This document shows, in pieces, positions 1 through 5,785 of a stretch of DNA of 8,850 nucleotides; within the stretch, counting starts at the first letter, position 1, and each line of letters starts with the position of its first letter. The stretch is from JBFLXN01 sp040755715 [NCBI: Candidatus Edwardsbacteria bacterium] (GTDB taxonomy: Bacteria; Edwardsbacteria; AC1; JBFLXN01). Both the position numbers and the translations under genes were made by a program. The notes beneath the pieces were generated by a model. That model was not told the DNA's origin, did not search any database, and saw only the letters and a program-made list of their open reading frames with translations. The DNA lies in contig JBFLXN010000117.1 of assembly GCA_040755715.1 (NCBI GenBank), forward strand, positions 1 to 8,850, read 5' to 3'.

Positions 1-50
1 ATAATTTTCGCTCATTTGGTTTTAATTTAACTTGATTTTTTATTTTCAAG

Positions 51-78
51 TATACCACCTCCTTTTGGAGGTAGTATA
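51..78. repeat. Imperfect 12-bp inverted repeat (hairpin) upstream of the R-M remnant
   Basis: The arms TATACCACCTCC (51-62) and GGAGGTAGTATA (67-78) are complementary except for one C/A mismatch and are separated by a TTTT loop. There is no T-run after the right arm, so it is not a classical terminator for plus-strand transcription. It is the only structured element in the first 128 bases, which are otherwise AT-rich with no convincing gene. It could be the end of an upstream unit, a relic of the event that truncated the next gene, or a regulatory hairpin. Confidence 0.6.
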
Positions 79-128
79 TCATAAATAATTTAATTTGTCA
101 AGAACTTATGTCATAAAGCACTAGACTT

Positions 129-875
129 TTGAATAGAGGTGCCACTATCTTTCGGCACGCTTTTGCAAATACTAATGTTATAGATATAGGTTTCCTTTCC
201 TCTAAAACATCAGAAACAGCCCATATTTTCCCTCTTTACCTTTATCAAAAGAAAGACAATCCTAAAAAACATTCTTTTAGAAGTCTTATGATGCTTTTTG
301 AAACGCAGGCAAAATATCAAACAAGAACTCCAAATCTCAATAAAGAATTTGTTAATAAAATTGAGTTAACATATAAGAGAAAAATTTTACCAGAACAAAT
401 CTTTTATTATATCTATGCAGTGCTTTATTCAAACATTTATCGCAAAAAATATGCTGAGTTTCTAAAGATAGATTTTCCCAGAGTGCCTTTGACTGATAGA
501 TACGAACTATTTCAAGCACTTACTAAGCTCGGGGAGGGACTCGTTTCGTTACATCTTTTGAAATCTCCATTGTTAAATGAAACAAAAGCGAAATATCCGA
601 TAGCGGGAAATGACAAAGTGGAAAAAGTCCAATATGAAGCAAAAACAGGCAAAATTTATATTAACCAGAAGCAGTTTTTTGAAGGCATTCCTGAAGGTGT
701 CTGGCAATATCAAATCGGTGGTTATCAGGTTTTAGATAAATGGCTCAAAGACCGACAAGACCGCACCTTGTTAGCCGAGGAGATTGAGCACTATCTCAAG
801 GTGATTACCACGATTAAGCACACGCTCAAATTGCAAAAGAAAATAGACAGATTATATGCTGAGCTAGAAAAGTAG
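129..875 (+). pseudogene. C-terminal remnant of a type ISP (type IIG-like) restriction-modification enzyme
   Basis: The 248-residue product resembles only the last quarter of large single-chain restriction-modification proteins (helicase-nuclease plus N6-adenine methylase plus target recognition domain). Recognisable family signatures are FPLYLY (residues 34-39), PEQIFYYIYAVLYS (88-101), the YAEFLKIDFPRVPLT stretch (108-122), and GVWQYQIGGYQVLDKWLKDR (190-209). This part normally contributes DNA target recognition. No helicase or methylase motif (such as NPPY) is present here, and an in-frame stop lies at 114-116, so the catalytic parts are missing. The only usable start is a TTG at 129 without a Shine-Dalgarno sequence, which fits a decaying fragment. 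The last codons overlap the ribosome binding site of hldA, so it is probably co-transcribed with it. Alternatively it could be a stand-alone specificity-like protein. The homology call is from recognised motifs, and the loss of function is inferred. Confidence 0.72.
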
Positions 876-885
876 GAGGGAAAAA

Positions 886-1881
886 ATGCACAAGATTACT
901 TATAGTCATCTGAACCCGATTCTTTCAAGATTTGCTAAACAAAATATTTTAGTCCTCGGGGATGTAATGTTGGATGAATATCTCTTTGGCATCGTGAACC
1001 GCATTTCCCCAGAGGCACCAGTGCCAGTAGTAGAAATTAACCGGCAGACCTCTCATTTAGGCGGAGCGGCCAATGTGGTTTGGAATATTACCTGTCTTGG
1101 AGGAAAATCAAAACTCTTCGGCGTCATCGGTGACGATGGAGCAGGCTTTCATCTTCTCCACGAACTAAGAAAGAGTAAGATTTCTTACGAAGGTATAGTG
1201 ACTGAAAAGAAAAGACCAACAACGATTAAGACTCGGATTATCGCTCATCATCAACAAGTAGTCAGAACTGACCGAGAAACCAGAGAAGAGATTTCTGCTA
1301 AGACAGAAGAGAAACTACTCAACTTACTGGCTCAAACAATCAAAGATATGGATGCAGTATTGATTGAGGATTACAATAAAGGTGTCTTGACAAAGAGAGT
1401 CATTGAAGAAACGATAAATTTGTGTCTGAAGCATAAGAAGATTGTTACGGTTGACCCTAAATTTAATTATTTTTTTGACTTCAAAAAAGTGGCACTTTTT
1501 AAACCCAATTTACCTGAGACAGAAGCGGCTTTGGGGATAAAAATTAAGAATGACGAAGATTTGCCTCGGGCAGGAAAAGAATTACTCCATCGGCTAAAAG
1601 CCCAGGCGGTCTTGATTACTTGTGGTGAAAGAGGAATGACTCTCTTTGAAAGTGAAGGGCGTGATAAAATTATTCATATTCCTACGGTGGCCAGAGAGGT
1701 CTATGATGTTTCAGGAGCTGGTGACACGGTGATTGCTACCTTGACTTTGGCTTTAGCTGCTGGAGCCGATTTTAAAGAAGCCGCCTACATTGCTAATCAT
1801 GCCGCAGGAGTGGAAGTAGGGAAGATTGGTGTAGCCGCTGTTAGTCTAAAAGAACTCAGGAAGGCACTTAGGGAGTGGTAA
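886..1881 (+). CDS. hldA: D-glycero-beta-D-manno-heptose-7-phosphate kinase (RfaE domain I type)
   Basis: This is a cytoplasmic PfkB/ribokinase-family kinase that phosphorylates heptose 7-phosphate at C1, on the way to ADP-heptose for the lipopolysaccharide inner core. The family signs are GDVMLDEYLFG near residues 25-35, RISPEAPVPVVE (39-50), the sugar-binding LGGAAN (58-63), and the carboxy-terminal anion-hole signature DVSGAGDT, with the likely catalytic base Asp280. At 331 residues it matches the single-domain HldA form. The cytidylyltransferase domain of the fused HldE is absent, so the adenylyltransferase (HldC/RfaE2) must be elsewhere. The ATG at 886 follows AGGAGGG (874-880) at 5 bp, and this ribosome binding site overlaps the stop of the upstream remnant. 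One base separates its TAA from the ATG of nth, suggesting translational coupling. ADP-heptose synthesis implies an outer membrane with LPS or a glycan-decorated surface. Confidence 0.93.
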   Translation: MHKITYSHLNPILSRFAKQNILVLGDVMLDEYLFGIVNRISPEAPVPVVEINRQTSHLGGAANVVWNITCLGGKSKLFGVIGDDGAGFHLLHELRKSKISYEGIVTEKKRPTTIKTRIIAHHQQVVRTDRETREEISAKTEEKLLNLLAQTIKDMDAVLIEDYNKGVLTKRVIEETINLCLKHKKIVTVDPKFNYFFDFKKVALFKPNLPETEAALGIKIKNDEDLPRAGKELLHRLKAQAVLITCGERGMTLFESEGRDKIIHIPTVAREVYDVSGAGDTVIATLTLALAAGADFKEAAYIANHAAGVEVGKIGVAAVSLKELRKALREW

Positions 1882-1882
1882 A

Positions 1883-2536
1883 ATGTTGGAAAAAGGCGAA
1901 CAAAAACGAATAACAGAAATTATTAATAGACTAAAGAAAGAATATCCTCAGGCAAAGATTGCCTTAAATTACAGGACACCTCTGGAACTTTTAGTCGCCA
2001 CTGTCCTTTCAGCCCAATGCACTGATGAAAGGGTCAACCAAGTTACCGTTTCGCTTTTCAAAAAATACCGAAAGGCTTCGGACTATGCCTTGGCAAATCT
2101 TGAGACTTTTGAATTGGAAATTCGGTCCACTGGCTTCTATCATAACAAAGCGAAAAATATTATTACGGCGGCCAGGATTATTCAAGAAAAATTTGGTGGT
2201 GAGGTTCCTTCCACCATGGAAGACTTGTTGACACTTCCCGGAGTGGCAAGAAAGACGGCCAATATTGTCTTGGGAAATGCTTTTGGCAAAGTGGAAGGGA
2301 TTGCAGTTGATACCCATGTTTCAAGACTATCACAGAGATTAGGATTAACAAAAAACACTACTGCAGAAAAAATTGAAAAAAACCTAATGGTTATTATTTC
2401 TAAAAAGGATTGGTTTCAATTCAGTTATTGGCTGATTGACCATGGGCGAAAGGTCTGTCAGGCAAAGAAACCACTTTGTCAAGAGTGTGTTCTTTTGACT
2501 TTGTGTCCGTCAAAGAATGAAGGACTCAAGTGCTGA
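1883..2536 (+). CDS. nth: Endonuclease III (DNA glycosylase/AP lyase)
   Basis: This is a base-excision-repair enzyme that removes oxidised pyrimidines and cleaves the abasic site by beta-elimination. The HhH-GPD fold is clear: VATVLSAQCTDERVN (38-52), the helix-hairpin-helix LPGVARKTANIVL (118-130) with the Schiff-base lysine Lys124, and VDTHV (142-146) with the catalytic Asp143. The [4Fe-4S] cluster ligands are complete as C-x6-C-x2-C-x5-C at Cys192, 199, 202 and 208. At 217 residues it is full length for bacterial Nth. The ATG lies one base after the hldA stop, with GGGAGTGG upstream inside hldA acting as the ribosome binding site. The last residues (EGLKC) run into an 8-bp tandem repeat, so the stop codon lies inside the repeat. 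The operon with hldA appears to be one of convenience, since no pathway links them. Confidence 0.97.
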   Translation: MLEKGEQKRITEIINRLKKEYPQAKIALNYRTPLELLVATVLSAQCTDERVNQVTVSLFKKYRKASDYALANLETFELEIRSTGFYHNKAKNIITAARIIQEKFGGEVPSTMEDLLTLPGVARKTANIVLGNAFGKVEGIAVDTHVSRLSQRLGLTKNTTAEKIEKNLMVIISKKDWFQFSYWLIDHGRKVCQAKKPLCQECVLLTLCPSKNEGLKC

Positions 2537-2559
2537 AGCCCTGAACCGCTGAGGTTGAA
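2528..2559 (+). repeat. Degenerate 8-bp tandem repeat spanning the end of nth
   Basis: Consecutive octamers AAGTGCTG, AAGCCCTG, AACCGCTG and AGGTTGAA (2528-2559) look like diverged copies of one word, roughly AAGYGCTG. The first copy contains the last codons and the TGA stop of nth. The units are short and imperfect, so this is a modest call from inspection. Confidence 0.5.
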
Positions 2560-2568
2560 GACTGTAGA

Positions 2569-2674
2569 AATAACCAATCATCAAATTCCAAACACCAAAT
2601 AATGACCAATACCCAATAACCAGATTCCGAACGAAGGAGGTTGGGTAATTGGTTATTGTGGCTTGGTTATTGGA
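2569..2674. repeat. Intergenic CCAATAACC-word repeats with inverted copies
   Basis: The 157-bp gap between nth and the next gene is filled with variants of one word in both orientations. AATAACCAAT (2569-2578) is the exact reverse complement of ATTGGTTATT (2648-2657). CCAATACCCAA (2606-2616) nearly mirrors TTGGGTAATTGG (2641-2652). A further copy, CTTGGTTATTGG, follows at 2663-2674. The RNA could fold into a long imperfect hairpin just before the ribosome binding site GAGGAGG (2682-2688) of the downstream gene. A second AGGAGG-like string (2635-2640) lies in the loop and precedes no start codon. Whether it is a mobile hairpin repeat or a regulatory leader cannot be told here. Confidence 0.65.
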
Positions 2675-2693
2675 ATTTTAAGAGGAGGAATAT

Positions 2694-3164
2694 ATGGAAC
2701 ATTTGGCTGTGCAAAGACAGAAGATACAAGTTAGCATTGTCTGCCGAGACAAACAAATTTTAGAGGGGAATCTTTTCTTAAGTCCCCAAGCCAAGACTCA
2801 TCCTGGTAAAGAGACGGTTTTGGAATTTATGAATGAGAAGGATAGATTCTTTGCTTTATCTACCGAAGGGGACAAGCGGGTTAAAATCTTACACAAAGAA
2901 GGAATTAAAGAAATTATTGTGGATGCGGCTTCAGAATTTCAAGATGTTGACCGATTTCAATTGGGGGCTAAGGAAGAAGCAATGACGGTTGTCTTTGATG
3001 ATTCTACCGAACTTGAAGGAATAGCCTATGTGGAACTTCCACCACAAAAGTCAAGAGCGATTGATTTTATGAATCACTCGGAAAAATTTTTCTCTTTGTG
3101 TGTCGGCGAGAAAATGCACATCATCAATAAACACTATGTGAACTATATCATTCCAGGGAGGTGA
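2694..3164 (+). CDS. Uncharacterised protein of two tandem similar domains, next to the pilT-like gene
   Basis: I do not recognise a named family with certainty. The 156-residue protein is soluble, has no signal peptide or membrane segment, and is made of two similar halves. Half 1 (about residues 11-76) contains ILEG, VLEFMNEKDRFFAL and a final KEIIV. Half 2 (about 97-154) contains ELEG, AIDFMNHSEKFFSL and a final NYIIP. The shared pattern, two short beta strands with LEG, then a FMN..(E/H)..(R/K)FF(A/S)L segment and a hydrophobic final strand, suggests a small beta-rich domain used twice. It may resemble small beta-barrel domains of unknown function, but that is only an impression. The start is supported by GAGGAGG at 2682-2688, 5 bp ahead. 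It sits 91 bp before the pilT-like gene in the same direction, so a role as an accessory or regulator of that ATPase is a reasonable guess, not shown. Confidence 0.8.
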   Translation: MEHLAVQRQKIQVSIVCRDKQILEGNLFLSPQAKTHPGKETVLEFMNEKDRFFALSTEGDKRVKILHKEGIKEIIVDAASEFQDVDRFQLGAKEEAMTVVFDDSTELEGIAYVELPPQKSRAIDFMNHSEKFFSLCVGEKMHIINKHYVNYIIPGR

Positions 3165-3176
3165 CTGGGTTTACCT

Positions 3177-3221
3177 GGTTTATTGAGTTTAACCCTAAAA
3201 ACCCGATAAACTCAATAAACC
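3177..3221. repeat. Perfect 15-bp inverted repeat between the two-domain gene and pilT
   Basis: GGTTTATTGAGTTTA (3177-3191) and its exact reverse complement (3207-3221) flank a 15-base loop. Around it are further variants of the same word family (GGGTTTACC before; AACCCAACAAACCCGACAAACCC after, ending about 3240). There is no T-run directly after the stem, so it is not a standard intrinsic terminator. It lies 24 bp before the ribosome binding site of the pilT-like gene (GGGAGG, 3245-3250), so it could affect read-through, mRNA processing or stability between the two genes. Confidence 0.75.
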
Positions 3222-3255
3222 CAACAAACCCGACAAACCCAATTGGGAGGATAAA

Positions 3256-4731
3256 ATGGCACAATTAGATACCTTTTTCAAAGCGATGATTCAATATAAG
3301 GCAGAGGAACTCCATCTGATTTCTGAAGCGGAACCGGTTTTTAAGACACCAGCCGGGATGCAACCAGTTTCTAAACAGAAATTTTCCACGCAAGAAATAA
3401 TGGGACTCCTCTTTGAAGTTATGCCGCCAGAAAAGCGAGAGCTTCTCATGTCTCAACCAACAGTAGATTTCATCTATCAATCACCAGGGGTTGGAGAATT
3501 TCAAGGAATTGTCAACAAAGAAGGGCATAATCTGATGGCTATCTTCGCACCGGCCATAACTAAGGCACCGTCTTCAGCACCACTTAAAGCAGGTGCGGAG
3601 GAGTCTGGATATAAGTTAACTACCACTGACAAGGTCCACGAAATTGATAAATTTCTGCACCTCCTTTGCGAAAATAAAGGCTCAGATTTACATTTGAGCA
3701 CTGGAGAAAAACCTATCATCCGGGTTGACGGAGACATCAAACGGTTGGAAGAATTTCCTATTTTGCAACCACAGGATACTGAGCGGTTAATCTTTGAAAT
3801 CGTCCCCAAACGCTACCTTGAACAATTTCAAGAAAGACATGATACTGATTTTGCTTATGAAATTTCAGGACTGGCTCGCTTCCGCTGCAATGTCTTTATG
3901 GACCGCAAAGGAGTAGGTGGCGTCTTCCGGGTCATTCCCACGAAAGTCGTGACCGTAGAAGACCTCGCGCTATCTCTGGCCATCCAAAATCTCTGCTTTC
4001 TGCCTAAAGGATTAGTTTTAGTCACTGGACCTACTGGTAGTGGAAAATCAACTACGCTCTGCGCCTTACTTGACCTTATCAATCGTAATAGGTCAGACCA
4101 TGTTATTACCATTGAAGACCCTATTGAGTTCGTCCATGAAAACAAAAAATGTTTAATCAATCAAAGAGAAATTGGAGCTCACACCGATTCATTCAAGAAT
4201 GCTTTAAGAGCGGCTTTGCGAGAAGACCCAAACATTGTTTTGGTCGGTGAAATGCGTGACTTGGAAACTATTTCCATCGCTTTGGAAACAGCGGAGACTG
4301 GCCATCTGGTCTTTGCTACACTTCATACTTCTACGGCCCCAACAACCATTGATAGAATCATTGACCAATTCCCGGCGGACAAACAAGAACAAATTCGGGT
4401 GATGCTCTCTGAGTCTCTAAAAGGAGTGCTCTCGCAAACTTTGTGCAAACGAATTGGCGGTGGCCGAATAGCCGCAATGGAAGTAATGCTCGGTATTCCG
4501 GCAGTTGCTAATCTCATCCGGGAAGGAAAGACTTACCAGCTGCCCTCAATCATTCAGACCAATCGCAAAATTGGGATGATTACGCTCAACGATGCTTTGA
4601 TGGAACTGGTGAACAAGAAGATTGTTGAGCCGAAAGAAGCTTATGCAAAGGCAATTGACAAGGCAGATATTTTAAATCAGTTAAAGAGAGATGGATATAA
4701 CACAAGATTTGTGGAAGAGACAGTTTCTTAA
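3256..4731 (+). CDS. pilT: PilT-like type IV pilus retraction ATPase with duplicated N-terminal domain
   Basis: This is a hexameric cytoplasmic secretion ATPase of the PilT/GspE family that powers pilus retraction at the inner-membrane pilus base. Residues about 128-491 form a complete PilT: an amino-terminal PAS-like domain (GSDLHLSTGEKPIIRVDGD, 142-160), Walker A GPTGSGKST (258-266, Lys264), Asp box TIEDPIEF (285-292), Walker B NIVLVGEMRD (326-335), His box TGHLVFATLHT (348-358), and the PilT-type retraction motif AVANLIREGK (416-425, AIRNLIRE in the family). Residues about 1-98 repeat the amino-terminal domain in degenerate form (LDTFFKAM, EELHLISEAEPVFKT, LLFEVMPPEKRELL, VDFIYQSPGVGEFQ), and a Pro/Ala-rich linker (99-120) joins them. 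Typical PilT is about 350 residues, so the 491 here is explained by this extra domain. The start follows GGGAGG at 5 bp. PilU or another PilT paralogue is an alternative name. Confidence 0.92.
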   Translation: MAQLDTFFKAMIQYKAEELHLISEAEPVFKTPAGMQPVSKQKFSTQEIMGLLFEVMPPEKRELLMSQPTVDFIYQSPGVGEFQGIVNKEGHNLMAIFAPAITKAPSSAPLKAGAEESGYKLTTTDKVHEIDKFLHLLCENKGSDLHLSTGEKPIIRVDGDIKRLEEFPILQPQDTERLIFEIVPKRYLEQFQERHDTDFAYEISGLARFRCNVFMDRKGVGGVFRVIPTKVVTVEDLALSLAIQNLCFLPKGLVLVTGPTGSGKSTTLCALLDLINRNRSDHVITIEDPIEFVHENKKCLINQREIGAHTDSFKNALRAALREDPNIVLVGEMRDLETISIALETAETGHLVFATLHTSTAPTTIDRIIDQFPADKQEQIRVMLSESLKGVLSQTLCKRIGGGRIAAMEVMLGIPAVANLIREGKTYQLPSIIQTNRKIGMITLNDALMELVNKKIVEPKEAYAKAIDKADILNQLKRDGYNTRFVEETVS

Positions 4732-4893
4732 AGATAAGTTTTCCGTTATTCGTTAGTTGTCTTTCGTCTTTTTAGCCGTATCACGATGCCGTAAGACGAA
4801 ACGAGCGGCGCTCCCGGAGAACAGGCAACGAGTCCCTTTTCCCCAACTATTTATTTAGAGTTTGGGATTTCGGGTTTAGAGTTTGTATAAGAT
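4732..4893. other. Intergenic region with a 9-bp inverted repeat and a short word repeat
   Basis: TTTCGTCTT (4762-4770) and AAGACGAAA (4793-4801) are perfect inverted arms around a 22-base loop that holds two copies of GCCGT. A small GC-rich hairpin GAGC-GGC-GCTC (4803-4813) follows, making the stretch 4788-4840 more GC-rich than its surroundings. A direct repeat TTTAGAGTTTG then occurs at 4854-4864 and 4875-4885. Neither hairpin is followed by a T-run, though CCCTTTTCCCC at 4834-4844 is nearby. The region may end the pilT transcript, but I could not identify a tRNA or a known RNA family in it. Confidence 0.5.
4886..4891 (+). promoter_or_regulatory. -10-like TATAAG directly before the archease start
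   Basis: TATAAG, with a TG one step upstream, ends 2 bases before the archease ATG at 4894, and no Shine-Dalgarno sequence is present. The next plus-strand gene shows the same arrangement (TATAAA then 2 bases then ATG). Such closeness would require a leaderless transcript or a start slightly downstream. It is a pattern seen in sequence and its function is uncertain. Confidence 0.25.
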
Positions 4894-5310
4894 ATGCCTC
4901 ATTACGAAATCATTGACCATACCGCAGATATTGGCATTCGGGCTTTTGGTAAAGACCTCAAGAAACTCTTCTCTACCACAGCCTTTGGGATGTTTGAAAT
5001 TCTGGTTGATTTGAATTTGGTTTCAGAAAACATCACCAAATCAGTAGTAGTTGAAGCAGAAGACTTAGAGCAATTATTGGTTAAATGGCTTTCAGAATTA
5101 CTCTATCTTTATGAAACCAAAGGAATAATTTTCAAACGATTTGAAATAAAAAAAATTACTCCACAAAGATTAGAGAGTAATGTATTTGGTGAAAACATCA
5201 ACCCATCAAAACATCAGATTAAAACCGAAATAAAAAATGTTACTTATCATCAATTGAGAGTAGAACGGACAAAAGATGGTTGGCTCGCAGAAGTAATTTT
5301 TGACCTTTAA
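4894..5310 (+). CDS. Archease (activator of the RNA ligase RtcB)
   Basis: Archease helps the 3'-phosphate RNA ligase RtcB complete its guanylylation turnover and so supports tRNA or stress RNA repair in the cytoplasm. The 138-residue product has the full family pattern: the opening YEIIDHTADIGIRAFGKDL (residues 4-22) with conserved acidic residues Asp8 and Asp12, LFSTTAFGMFEILVDL (25-40), LLVKWLSELLYLYE (81-94), NVTYHQLRVER (114-124), and the terminal WLAEVIFDL, where Asp137 is a likely metal ligand. Length and start agree with the family, although no ribosome binding site is visible. RtcB is usually encoded nearby or elsewhere in the genome and is not in this window. The gene stands alone after a 162-bp gap and is followed by a regulator gene after 97 bp. 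Confidence 0.93.
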   Translation: MPHYEIIDHTADIGIRAFGKDLKKLFSTTAFGMFEILVDLNLVSENITKSVVVEAEDLEQLLVKWLSELLYLYETKGIIFKRFEIKKITPQRLESNVFGENINPSKHQIKTEIKNVTYHQLRVERTKDGWLAEVIFDL

Positions 5311-5332
5311 GGCAATTGAAGTAATACAATGT

Positions 5333-5364
5333 TTTGGCATTTCGGTAATTGCCAAAGTGCCAAA
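5333..5364 (+). repeat. 32-bp direct repeat, copy 1 (upstream of the HTH gene)
   Basis: It is identical base for base to 5720-5751. It starts TTTGGCA, contains GGTAATTGCC, and ends with two TGCCAAA heptamers separated by one G, so the first heptamer can pair with either of the last two. In addition GGCAATT at 5311-5317, just after the archease stop, can pair with AATTGCC (5347-5353). Lying 43 bp upstream of the ATG of the winged-helix gene, it could be an operator, a terminator-like hairpin for archease, or one end of a duplicated or mobile segment. Confidence 0.9.
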
Positions 5365-5399
5365 ATGTCCATTTACAATTTTAATTTAGAATTTTCTGG

Positions 5400-5405
5400 T
5401 ATAAA
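5400..5405 (+). promoter_or_regulatory. Extended -10-like TGGTATAAA before the HTH gene
   Basis: TG at 5397-5398 followed by TATAAA at 5400-5405 resembles an extended -10 element, 2 bases before the ATG at 5408. No ribosome binding site is visible, and no clear -35 is seen in the AT-rich stretch 5371-5396. Leaderless expression or a mis-set start are the two explanations; the call is weak. Confidence 0.25.
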
Positions 5406-5407
5406 CT

Positions 5408-5719
5408 ATGAAAAGGAAAAAGATAGGGGAAACTCATTATCGGGCATCACGGCTATGTCGTGTTCTCGGTAATCCTACTGCTTATATGATTCTTATCACA
5501 CTGGCCGAGAGGAAAATGACACCTTCGCAGATCTCTAAAAGACTTGGAGTCTCCTTAGCGACAATTTCCGATACACTTCGTTCATTAAGACAGATTGATC
5601 TGGTAAGATATGAAGCCAAAAGAGAGTGTAAACTTTATTGGATAAAGGACCCGATAGTCTTAGAAATTGTTAGGAGACTTGAAGCTTTTGTAAAACGGAT
5701 GCGCGACAAAAGATGGTAA
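5408..5719 (+). CDS. Small ArsR-type winged helix-turn-helix regulator
   Basis: The 103-residue product has the ArsR-like layout: a leading helix with CRVLGNPTAYMILITLAE (17-34), a helix-turn-helix from about 38 to 63 (TPSQISKRLGVSLATISDTL then RSLRQ), a turn LVRYEA, and a wing ending LYWIKDP (76-82), followed by a final amphipathic helix probably used for dimerisation. It should bind DNA as a homodimer. Only two cysteines occur (Cys17, Cys74), and the CxC metal box of arsenic/cadmium sensors is missing, so the ligand is unknown. The gene is bracketed by two identical 32-bp repeats, the second beginning at the base after its TAA. The repeats contain inverted heptamers of operator-like size. 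Autoregulation is plausible but untested. There is no Shine-Dalgarno sequence, and the next Met is at residue 27, inside the fold. Confidence 0.85.
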   Translation: MKRKKIGETHYRASRLCRVLGNPTAYMILITLAERKMTPSQISKRLGVSLATISDTLRSLRQIDLVRYEAKRECKLYWIKDPIVLEIVRRLEAFVKRMRDKRW

Positions 5720-5751
5720 TTTGGCATTTCGGTAATTGCCAAAGTGCCAAA
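5720..5751 (+). repeat. 32-bp direct repeat, copy 2 (abuts the HTH stop codon)
   Basis: This copy is identical to 5333-5364 over all 32 bases, 387 bp away, and starts immediately after the TAA at 5717-5719. The flanking bases differ between copies, so the unit boundary is sharp. Its TTTGGCA/TGCCAAA stem could act as a transcript end signal for the regulator gene, but no T-run follows it. Confidence 0.9.
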
Positions 5752-5764
5752 TAGACATTATTTT

Positions 5765-5785
5765 AGGCAACCACAAGAGTTGCCT
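5765..5785. terminator. Hairpin between the two convergent blocks, possible bidirectional terminator
   Basis: AGGCAAC (5765-5771) and GTTGCCT (5779-5785) form a perfect 7-bp stem with a 7-base loop, exactly at the end of the minus-strand glycosyltransferase gene (stop at 5786-5788). TTTT lies just left of it on the plus strand, which reads as AAAA after the stem in the minus-strand transcript. Neither direction therefore has the U-run of a canonical intrinsic terminator. Position between convergent genes is the main argument. Confidence 0.4.

Noticed and set aside
2009-2317. Minus-strand open frame inside nth
   Set aside because: It is antisense to a gene with complete catalytic and iron-sulfur motifs, and its own translation has no family pattern.
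3265-4517. Several minus-strand open frames inside the pilT-like gene
   Set aside because: All overlap a fully supported ATPase; they lack ribosome binding sites and recognisable domains.
4762-4844. tRNA or structured RNA gene in the pilT-archease gap
   Set aside because: The GC-rich hairpins do not give a cloverleaf, and no T-loop consensus (GTTCRANNC) or CCA-like end was found.
5333-5751. The 32-bp repeats as a CRISPR array
   Set aside because: Only two copies, separated by 355 bp containing a gene, with no cas genes and no further units.
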